Shown here: positions 1-4,941 of the stretch, one piece after another
How positions within the stretch are numbered: position 1 is the stretch's first letter
Layout of the letters: every line of letters begins with the position of its first letter
From: Actinomyces sp.
GTDB taxonomy: Bacteria; Actinomycetota; Acidimicrobiia; Acidimicrobiales; Aldehydirespiratoraceae
Assembly (NCBI GenBank): GCA_003697065.1
Contig: RFFY01000344.1
Span: 1 to 5,577, forward strand
Length of the DNA stretch: 5,577 nt
Reading direction: 5' to 3'
Program-made: the position numbers and the translations under genes
The notes under the pieces: model-generated
Database searches by the model: none
What the model saw: only the letters and a program-made list of their open reading frames with translations
What the model was told of the DNA's origin: nothing

Positions 1-31
1 ACGCCACGGCGGCGCAGGCGGCCCCGAACCG

Positions 32-105
32 TAGCGACGGACGGACTCGAACCGTCGACCTCTCGATTATGAGTCGAGCGCTCTCACCAACTGAGCTACG
101 TCGCC
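32..105 (-). tRNA. tRNA-Met (anticodon CAT), probably elongator
   Basis: Read on the minus strand this folds into a complete 74-nt cloverleaf. The acceptor stem is GGCGACG with CGTCGCT (one G-U pair at the end), the D stem is GCTC/GAGC, the anticodon stem is CTCGA/TCGAG with loop CTCATAA, and the T arm is GACGG-TTCGAGT-CCGTC, with A as discriminator. The anticodon is CAT. The regular first acceptor pair (not the mismatch of initiators) and the GGCGACGTAGCTCAG start, close to bacterial elongator tRNA-Met, favour elongator Met. A tRNA-Ile2 with lysidine-modified CAT is the alternative. The 3' CCA is not encoded (the gene is followed by CGG), so it must be added after transcription. It lies 23 nt downstream of tRNA-Thr and is probably co-transcribed with it. 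Confidence 0.96.
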
Positions 106-109
106 GCCA

Positions 110-125
110 CGGCTCGATCGAGCCG
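110..125. repeat. Perfect 16-bp palindrome in the inter-tRNA spacer
   Basis: CGGCTCGATCGAGCCG is perfectly self-complementary. As RNA it forms a 6-bp stem with a GATC loop. It fills most of the 23-nt spacer and ends 4 nt before the 5' end of tRNA-Met. A role in processing the dicistronic tRNA precursor is inferred. Confidence 0.75.
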
Positions 126-128
126 CAG

Positions 129-201
129 AGCTCCCTGACAGGATCGAACTGTCGACCTTCGCCTTACCATGGCGACGCTCTACCAACTGAGCTAAGGGAG
201 C
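129..201 (-). tRNA. tRNA-Thr (anticodon GGT)
   Basis: A complete 73-nt cloverleaf on the minus strand. The acceptor stem GCTCCCT/AGGGAGC is fully paired, the D stem is GCTC/GAGC, the anticodon stem TCGCC/GGCGA encloses loop ATGGTAA (anticodon GGT), and the T arm is GACAG-TTCGATC-CTGTC. The discriminator is T. It decodes ACC and ACU, and ACC is a heavily used Thr codon in this GC-rich window. No CCA is encoded. It is the first gene of a Thr-Met tRNA pair, and that order is known in actinobacteria upstream of rpmG and secE-nusG. Confidence 0.97.
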
Positions 202-203
202 CT

Positions 204-223
204 CACGACCCCGCTGGGTCGTG
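204..223 (-). other. Leader hairpin directly before tRNA-Thr
   Basis: Arms CACGACCC (204-211) and GGGTCGTG (216-223) are perfectly complementary over 8 bp around a 4-nt loop. The structure ends 2 nt before the mature 5' end of tRNA-Thr. If the promoter at 231-259 is right, transcription starts near 224-225, so the hairpin would make up almost the whole 5' leader. There is no T tract on either strand, so an intrinsic terminator is unlikely. Confidence 0.7.
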
Positions 224-230
224 CCGGGAA

Positions 231-259
231 ATGATGCCACGTGCATCCCCCTTCTCCAA
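231..259 (-). promoter_or_regulatory. Candidate sigma-70-type promoter for the tRNA pair
   Basis: On the minus strand, TTGGAG (259-254) and CATCAT (236-231) are separated by exactly 17 bp. They match the -35 consensus at 3 of 6 positions and the -10 at 4 of 6. The predicted start is near 224-225, about 23 nt upstream of tRNA-Thr. The match is moderate, but position and spacing are right and I see no better candidate nearby. Confidence 0.45.
233..247. promoter_or_regulatory. Small palindrome overlapping the tRNA promoter
   Basis: GATGC (233-237) and GCATC (243-247) are inverted repeats around CACGT, with CACGTG itself a palindrome. The element overlaps the proposed -10 hexamer and spacer, where a repressor site would sit. 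Five-bp arms can arise by chance, so an operator role is only a suggestion. Confidence 0.3.
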
Positions 260-320
260 CCCCGCCCCGGGTGACCGACCCGGTCGTCCTCACCCTCGCC
301 GAGCCGAGCCCCACCCGGCT

Positions 321-366
321 CCGACCCGGTGCCGTCCGGGTCGGGCGACCCAGCGAAACCGGGTCG
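321..366. repeat. Tandem inverted repeats of a GACCCGG motif upstream of the ATPase-like gene
   Basis: The first hairpin has arms CCGACCCGG (321-329) and CCGGGTCGG (336-344), a perfect 9-bp stem with a 6-nt loop. The second has CGACCC (346-351) and GGGTCG (361-366) with a 9-nt loop. The inner arms, GGGTCG (338-343) and CGACCC (346-351), could instead pair with each other, so two folds are mutually exclusive. The element lies 40-85 nt before the ATG at 407. It may be leader structure, an operator, or a terminator without a U tract. I find no convincing promoter for the downstream gene here. Confidence 0.6.
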
Positions 367-406
367 TTCGACTCAAGTCGGGGGGCCGGCGCGCCGATCG
401 GAGCGC

Positions 407-1723
407 ATGCGGTTTGAGCGCCTCGTCATCGAAGCGGGGGAGAACACCTTCTCCCTCGACTTCCACCCTCGTCTCACCGTCATCTCCGGGGTCGGTCGCC
501 TCGAGAGGGAGGGTCTCGTCAACGAACTCGTGGGCGCTCTGGCCGCCAGCCGGTCGGGGGTGCACGCCGAGATCCTCGCCGACAACGGCAACCGCTTCGC
601 CATCTTCCGCCCCCACGGCGGTCGCCACCGGGTGGTCGACGTCGACGCCTCCGTCGACGTCTCGGCCCGCTTCGCCGACGCCGACGGCACCATCGACCTG
701 CTGGCGGCCGCCGGTCTCGACCTGCGCTCCGCCCGCCGCCGCCTGACCGTCACGGCAGCCGATCTCGCCACCTCGACCCGCCACGACGAGATCCTGCGCC
801 GTCTCGCCGCCGTCGACCCCCACCGCCTGTGGGCCCTCGCCGAGCGGGTCCACAGCACCCAGGAACGCCTCGCCGCCGAGGCGTCCGCGTCGGGCTCGGC
901 CCCCGAGGACGCCGACGTGGTGGCCCGCATCGAGGCCCGCCACGACGCCTTCGAGGCGGCCCAGGCCCGCGCCGAACGCTTCCGCCGCATCTCCTTCGCC
1001 GTGGGCGCCCTGGCCGCCCTCGTGGCCGTCCCCCTCGCCATGTGGGTCACCCAGGCCGCGGCCATGGTGGCCGTGATCGCCGCTGCCGCCGTCACCGCCG
1101 TCTCCTTCGTCCAGAACCAGAGGATGGAGCGCGCCCGCAAGGCCGAGGAGGCGGCCCTGGCCGAGGCGGGTGCGCGTTCCTACCTGGGCTTCCACCTCCA
1201 GCGTGTGAACGGCCTCCTCGCCAGCGAGCAGGCCCGTCAGCGCCTCCTGCAGGCCAACGACGACAACCGCCGGGCCCTGGCGGAGTGGCAGGAGGTGGCC
1301 GGCGAGGTGACCGTGGAGTGGGCGGTCGAGCACCGCGCCGAGATCGAGGAGGCCGCCCGCGTCCGTCACGACATGGCGGTCTTCGCCGCCGCCCCCGTCG
1401 ACGAGGGCGACCGGACCGCCGCCGTCGCCCACGCCCTGGTCTCGCGCCTGAACCAGGTCCGGCGCTGCGGGCCCGGCGGCGAGAGCCTGCCCCTTCTGCT
1501 CGACGATCCCTTCACCAACCTCGACGAGGTCGACAAGGGCCCCCTGCTCGAGCTGCTCGTCCGCTCCTCGATCAACCAGCAGGTGGTGCTGCTCACGGCC
1601 GATCCCGAGGTGGCCGAGTGGGCGCGTCTGGAGGCCATGACCGGCGAGGTCACGGTGCTCGAGCCCACCCCCGACGCCGAGCGCCACCAGGACACCCCCG
1701 ACGGCGGCCACGTCGCCGCCTGA
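407..1723 (+). CDS. Membrane-anchored ABC/SMC-like ATPase-fold protein with degenerate P-loop
   Basis: This encodes 438 aa. The N-terminus resembles the first strands of SMC/RecF/YhaN-type ABC ATPases (SLDFHPRLTVISG, residues 16-28). However, the Walker A position reads GVGRLERE (28-35), with no GxxGxGKS/T and no lysine. Residues about 150-194 and 236-330 are charged, Ala/Leu/Arg/Glu-rich likely coiled coils. They flank two closely spaced hydrophobic segments (about 195-235), which look like a membrane hairpin. A Walker B and D-loop follow: LPLLLDDPFTNLD at 361-373. The switch region reads LLTAD (395-399), without the usual His, and I see no LSGGQ-like signature. The layout recalls YhaN-like proteins with a membrane-inserted coiled coil. 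ATP hydrolysis is doubtful. ATG 407 is chosen because the only upstream in-frame start (GTG 329) lies in a hairpin arm and adds low-complexity sequence. GGAG (400-403) is only 3 nt from the ATG. The gene appears monocistronic. The fold call is moderate and the cellular role unknown. Confidence 0.85.
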   Translation: MRFERLVIEAGENTFSLDFHPRLTVISGVGRLEREGLVNELVGALAASRSGVHAEILADNGNRFAIFRPHGGRHRVVDVDASVDVSARFADADGTIDLLAAAGLDLRSARRRLTVTAADLATSTRHDEILRRLAAVDPHRLWALAERVHSTQERLAAEASASGSAPEDADVVARIEARHDAFEAAQARAERFRRISFAVGALAALVAVPLAMWVTQAAAMVAVIAAAAVTAVSFVQNQRMERARKAEEAALAEAGARSYLGFHLQRVNGLLASEQARQRLLQANDDNRRALAEWQEVAGEVTVEWAVEHRAEIEEAARVRHDMAVFAAAPVDEGDRTAAVAHALVSRLNQVRRCGPGGESLPLLLDDPFTNLDEVDKGPLLELLVRSSINQQVVLLTADPEVAEWARLEAMTGEVTVLEPTPDAERHQDTPDGGHVAA

Positions 1724-1732
1724 GCTCGCCTG

Positions 1733-1749
1733 CCCGGGCCCGACCCGGG
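1733..1749. terminator. Possible terminator hairpin after the ATPase-like gene
   Basis: CCCGGG at 1733-1738 and again at 1744-1749 can pair over 6 bp around a 5-nt loop, 9 nt after the stop codon. No U tract follows, as is common for candidate terminators in GC-rich actinobacteria. CCCGGG is self-complementary, so chance is a real alternative. Confidence 0.4.
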
Positions 1750-1778
1750 GTCCGGCACGGCCGCGTCGTCGAGCCTCC

Positions 1779-1806
1779 GGGCGCCTCCTCGGGCTGGAGC
1801 GCGCCC
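1779..1806 (+). promoter_or_regulatory. Strong leader hairpin upstream of the operon
   Basis: GGGCGCCTCC (1779-1788) pairs with GGAG (1796-1799) and GCGCCC (1801-1806), giving a 10-bp stem interrupted only by bulged C1800, with a 7-nt loop. It lies 16 nt before the hairpin that covers the ribosome binding site. It could be a leader element of the downstream operon, or part of termination of the upstream gene. I see no clear -35/-10 pair between 1724 and 1847. Confidence 0.5.
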
Positions 1807-1821
1807 GCCGCCTGGGTCAGA

Positions 1822-1842
1822 CTCCGGGTGACCACCCGGAGG
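1822..1842 (+). promoter_or_regulatory. Hairpin that sequesters the operon's Shine-Dalgarno
   Basis: CTCCGGGT (1822-1829) and ACCCGGAG (1834-1841) form a perfect 8-bp stem with loop GACC. The ribosome binding site of the next gene, GGAGG at 1838-1842 (5 nt before ATG 1848), lies almost entirely in the 3' arm. In addition GGTC (1815-1818) is complementary to the loop GACC (1830-1833), so a pseudoknot or alternative fold is possible. This suggests control of translation initiation; no ligand or regulator is identifiable. Confidence 0.6.
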
Positions 1843-1847
1843 AAGCC

Positions 1848-2891
1848 ATGGATCTCGAGGACGTCCGCCTCGTCGCCGACCCCGTCGACGAGTACAACCA
1901 CGAACCCGACCCGGCCCCCAACTACAACGAGTCGATGTACGTCAACGCCTTCGACCACGAGGGCGGCTTCGGGGGGTGGTTCCGGCTCGGCAACCGGGTC
2001 AACGAGGGCTACGCCGAGATGTCGTGCTGCGTGCACCTGCCCGACGGCCGTGTCGCCTTCATGTTCGACCGACCCGCCATCGACACCAACGAGGTCTTCG
2101 ACGCCGGCGGCATGCGCATCGAGGTGATCGAGCCCTTCGCCCACCTGCGCGTGACCTACGAGGGCCGCCTCTGCCTGCTCGACGACCCCACCGAGATGGC
2201 CGAGCCCCGCCGGGCCTTCCGCACCAATTCCCTCGTCGACGCCGCCGTCGAGCTCGACGTCCGGGGTGTCTCGCCGATCCTCGGCGGGCGGCCGGTTCTC
2301 CCCGACGGGTCCGAACCCACCGTCGACGCCGAGCAGGGGTTCGCCCGCGCCCACTACGAACAGCACTGCCGGGTCACGGGCACGATCCGGGTCGGCGACG
2401 AGGTCCTCCCCCTCGACGGCCTCGGGCTGCGCGACAAGTCCTGGGGGCCGCGCTACTGGCAGTCCATCGGCTGGTACCGCTGGCTCCCGATGAACTTCAC
2501 CACCGACTTCGCCGTGGTGGTGTCGGTCATCGACCGTCCGGGTCGCGAACCCCGCCAGGGGGGTGCCGTGCTCAGCGGGGGTCGCTACCACCCCATCCGC
2601 CGGGCCCGCATCCGCTCCGACGTCGACGGCGACGGGTACCAGAGAGCGCTGGTCGCCGAGATCGCCACCGACGCCGACGAGTACCGCATCGAGGGGGAGG
2701 TCGTGAGCCTCATCCCCCTCCGCAACCGGCGCCGCACACCCGACGGAGCCGAGCTGCTCACCCGCATCACCGAGGGTATGACCCGGTACCGCTGCGGCGA
2801 GCTCACCGGATGGGGGATGAGCGAGTACCTCGACCAGATCGTCGACGGATCCCCCGTCGGACCCGACATCCGCGAAGGGGTGTGGACATGA
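1848..2891 (+). CDS. DUF7064/DUF7065-like protein (CrtC/AttH-type fold suspected)
   Basis: This encodes 347 aa with no signal peptide or membrane segment, so it is probably cytosolic. Alternating beta-type segments run through the protein. The central motif GLRDKSWGPRYW (residues 193-204) is followed by aromatic-rich sequence (W209, Y210, W212). The C-terminus carries GWGMSEYLDQI. These features resemble the paired DUF7065/DUF7064 domains of actinobacterial and proteobacterial proteins of about 350 aa, which I relate to the carotenoid-hydratase (CrtC)/AttH lipocalin-like superfamily. That assignment is from memory of motifs. The family has no firmly known reaction; neighbours often act on CoA-activated lipids, steroids or terpenoids. 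ATG 1848 has an excellent GGAGG site 5 nt upstream, which is buried in a hairpin. The stop overlaps the next start (ATGA), so it is the first gene of a coupled operon. Binding or hydration of a hydrophobic substrate is a guess. Confidence 0.9.
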   Translation: MDLEDVRLVADPVDEYNHEPDPAPNYNESMYVNAFDHEGGFGGWFRLGNRVNEGYAEMSCCVHLPDGRVAFMFDRPAIDTNEVFDAGGMRIEVIEPFAHLRVTYEGRLCLLDDPTEMAEPRRAFRTNSLVDAAVELDVRGVSPILGGRPVLPDGSEPTVDAEQGFARAHYEQHCRVTGTIRVGDEVLPLDGLGLRDKSWGPRYWQSIGWYRWLPMNFTTDFAVVVSVIDRPGREPRQGGAVLSGGRYHPIRRARIRSDVDGDGYQRALVAEIATDADEYRIEGEVVSLIPLRNRRRTPDGAELLTRITEGMTRYRCGELTGWGMSEYLDQIVDGSPVGPDIREGVWT

Positions 2892-3664
2892 GGGCCGAGA
2901 CGCTCACCGTGACCGCCGAGGGGCCACGGGGTCGGATCGTGTTGAACCGGCCCAACCGCCTCAACGCCTTGTCGACGGCGTGCCTCGAGGAGCTGGCGGC
3001 CGCCGCCGCCTGGTTCGACGCCCGCCCCGAGGTCAAGGTGGTCACCGTCACCGGGGCGGGGCGGGCCTTCACCGCTGGCGCCGACCTCGAGGCCTTCGGG
3101 TCCTCCGCCGGGGGCGACGCCCCCACCGCCCGCGACGCCGCCGACGCCGGCCGCCGCATGGCGGAGGCCATCGAGTCGATGGGGGCGGTCACGGTGGCGG
3201 GCATCCACGGCCACTGTGTGGGGGGCGGGCTGGTGCTGGCCGCCGCCTGCGACCTGCGCGTCGCCACCCGGGGTGTCCGCTTCTCCATTCCCGAGGTCGA
3301 CCTCGGGATCCCCTTGGCCTGGGGCGGCATCCCCCGCCTCGTGCGCGAGATCGGTCCCGCCGCCACCCGAGACCTCGTGTTGACCTGCCGCCCCTTCGGT
3401 GCCGACGAGGCCCTCGCGTTGGGCTTCGTGAACCGCATCGTCGACGACGACGGGCTCGAGGAGGCCCTCGACGAGCTGGCCGGGGTGCTGGCGGCCAAGT
3501 CGACCTTCACCCTGCGGGCCACCCTGGAGGCGGTCGACGCCGCCGCCGAGGCGATGGTGTCGACCCGCTTCGCCTGGTCCGACGCCGACGCCTTGATGAC
3601 CGCCCTGCACGATCCCGAGTCCCGCGAGGTCGCCCGGCGGTATCTCGCCGCCCGTGGGCGCTGA
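2888..3664 (+). CDS. Enoyl-CoA hydratase/isomerase (crotonase) family protein
   Basis: This encodes 258 aa, the normal length for a single-domain crotonase. LNRPNRLNALS (residues 19-29) is the typical N-terminal motif. Oxyanion-hole segments are AFTAGADL (60-67) and GHCVGGG (108-114). The CoA-binding/active-site block FSIPEVDLGIPLAWGG (132-147) follows. E136 corresponds to rat hydratase Glu164, but the position of Glu144 is V116 (GGGLVLA), so one of the two classical hydratase glutamates is missing. The enzyme should bind an acyl-CoA thioester and stabilise an enolate. Whether it hydrates, isomerises, hydrolyses or cleaves is open. The start ATG overlaps the preceding stop by 4 nt (ATGA), with AAGGGG (2875-2880) 7 nt upstream. 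Its 3' end overlaps the MFS gene by 11 nt. Family call is very secure, reaction and substrate not. Confidence 0.95.
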   Translation: MRAETLTVTAEGPRGRIVLNRPNRLNALSTACLEELAAAAAWFDARPEVKVVTVTGAGRAFTAGADLEAFGSSAGGDAPTARDAADAGRRMAEAIESMGAVTVAGIHGHCVGGGLVLAAACDLRVATRGVRFSIPEVDLGIPLAWGGIPRLVREIGPAATRDLVLTCRPFGADEALALGFVNRIVDDDGLEEALDELAGVLAAKSTFTLRATLEAVDAAAEAMVSTRFAWSDADALMTALHDPESREVARRYLAARGR

Positions 3665-4913
3665 TCCCGACCGGCCCTCCCCCGCCGTCGCCTCCCGCCG
3701 GGCCCGTCCCGCCGACGTCCCCGTCGTCGTCGCCGTCGGGCTCTTCGTGGCCCTGGGCCTGCCCGACGGCGTCCTGGGCACGGTGTGGCCATCTCTGCGC
3801 GACGACCTCGGCGCCACCCAGTCGGGTCTCGGTTTCCTGGCGGCCGCCGCCACCACCGGCTACGTGGCGGCCAGCCTGACCTCGGGGAGGGTGGCGGCCC
3901 GCCTCGGCCCCGGCTCGACCCTGGCCGCCGGCGCCGCCGTGGGGGTCGTCGCCCTCACCGGGATCGCCGCCTCCCCCGCCTGGGCGGCGGTCGTGGCCGC
4001 CCACCTCCTGCTCGGCGTCTCGCTCGGCACCGTCGACGCCGGCGGCAACGCCTGGATGGCGCTCGCGCGCGGGCCGGGCCCCCTGCATCTCCTGCACGCC
4101 GGCTTCGGGGTGGGCGCCACCGCCGGGCCCCTGGTGGCGACGGCTTTCGTGGCCGACGCCGATCCGGGCCGGTGGCGCTGGGCCTACGCCAGCGTGGTGG
4201 TGGTGCAGCTCATGGCCCTCGTCGCCGTCGTCGCCACCCGCCACCGCTTCGCCCCCACGTCCACGCGGGTCGCGGCACGTGGCGGGGCCGCACCGACGGG
4301 TCACCGCGGGGGCGGCGACCGGGACGACGAGCACCGCGGCGGCGTTCCCCGGCGCCGCCTCCTGACCCTGGTGCTCGTGTGGTTCGCCGTCTACGTGGGG
4401 GCCGAGGTCGCCGTCGGCCAGTGGACCTTCACCCTGTTCACCGAGGGGCGCGGCTGGCGCGACGCCCACGCCGGCGTGCTGGTCGCCACCTACTGGGGCG
4501 GACTGTTGGCGGGCCGGGTGGTGGTCGGCCTCGTCGGCGAGCGCCTCGACCTGGACCGGCTCCAGCACCGCTCGACCCTGATGGCGGCCGCCGCGGCTGT
4601 GGTGTTGTGGCTCGATCCGGCCGGGGCGGGCTGGACGGCGGTGCCCGTGCTGGGGCTGGGCTTCGCCACCCTGTTCCCCCTCATGGTGAACCGCACCCCG
4701 ACCCTGGTGGGGCGTGACGCCACGGCGACGACGGTGGGACGCCAGCTCGCCGCCTCGGCCGCCGGCATGACCGGTGCCCCTCTGGCGATCGGGATCCTCG
4801 CCGACCGTCGCGGGATCCAGGTGGCGCCGGTGGCCGTCGTGGTTCTCACCGTCGCCCTCACGCTGGTGTGGTGGGCGATCCGGCGCTTCGGGGGCGTCGG
4901 GGCCCCGTCGTGA
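3654..4913 (+). CDS. MFS permease, 12 predicted TM segments
   Basis: This encodes 419 aa in the inner membrane. Hydrophobic stretches fit 12 helices at about residues 22-46, 57-77, 88-106, 108-132, 146-166, 175-195, 236-262, 272-294, 306-320, 326-345, 362-383 and 390-410. A hydrophilic, Gly/Arg/Asp-rich central loop (196-235) separates the halves. After TM2, SGRVAARLG (77-85) is a shortened MFS motif A, repeated in the second half as GRVVVGLVGERL (287-298). The opening GLPDGVLGTVWPSLRDDLG resembles FucP/FHS-like and related actinobacterial permeases, but substrate and direction are unknown. GTG 3654 is chosen because the next in-frame start falls inside TM1. It overlaps the crotonase gene by 11 nt and has no good Shine-Dalgarno, so translation is probably coupled. 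Context suggests uptake or export of the substrate or product of the two upstream genes. Confidence 0.93.
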   Translation: MGADPDRPSPAVASRRARPADVPVVVAVGLFVALGLPDGVLGTVWPSLRDDLGATQSGLGFLAAAATTGYVAASLTSGRVAARLGPGSTLAAGAAVGVVALTGIAASPAWAAVVAAHLLLGVSLGTVDAGGNAWMALARGPGPLHLLHAGFGVGATAGPLVATAFVADADPGRWRWAYASVVVVQLMALVAVVATRHRFAPTSTRVAARGGAAPTGHRGGGDRDDEHRGGVPRRRLLTLVLVWFAVYVGAEVAVGQWTFTLFTEGRGWRDAHAGVLVATYWGGLLAGRVVVGLVGERLDLDRLQHRSTLMAAAAAVVLWLDPAGAGWTAVPVLGLGFATLFPLMVNRTPTLVGRDATATTVGRQLAASAAGMTGAPLAIGILADRRGIQVAPVAVVVLTVALTLVWWAIRRFGGVGAPS

Positions 4914-4921
4914 GGGTCCCC

Positions 4922-4938
4922 GCCCGGCGCGGCCGGGC
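4922..4938. terminator. Hairpin between convergent genes, possible bidirectional terminator
   Basis: GCCCGGC (4922-4928) and GCCGGGC (4932-4938) form a perfect 7-bp stem with a GCG loop. The element lies in the 28-bp gap between the MFS stop codon and the stop of the convergent hydrolase, where a shared terminator is expected. There is no U tract on either side. Confidence 0.6.
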
Positions 4939-4941
4939 CGG

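Noticed and set aside
32..105. tRNA-Ile2 (lysidine CAT) identity
   Set aside because: The acceptor and D-arm sequence is closer to elongator tRNA-Met. It cannot be fully excluded without a check of identity elements.
32..201. Integration site at the tRNA genes
   Set aside because: No integrase, direct repeat of a tRNA 3' end or other mobile-element sign is visible in the window.
329..406. Upstream GTG start that would add 26 residues to the ATPase-like protein
   Set aside because: The GTG lies in an arm of a perfect hairpin, has no ribosome binding site, and the added residues are low complexity. ATG 407 starts exactly at the conserved-looking beta strand.
69..746. 225-codon open frame on the plus strand
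   Set aside because: It runs through both tRNA genes on the opposite strand and into the ATPase-like gene in another frame; the product is Arg/Ser/Pro-rich without motifs.
290..1711. 473-codon open frame on the minus strand
   Set aside because: It mirrors the gene at 407-1723. Its product is Gly/Val/Asp/His-rich low complexity with no recognisable domain, as expected opposite a GC-rich gene.
1724..1847. Small gene in the intergenic region
   Set aside because: No open frame with a plausible start and ribosome binding site stands out; the stretch is dominated by hairpins.
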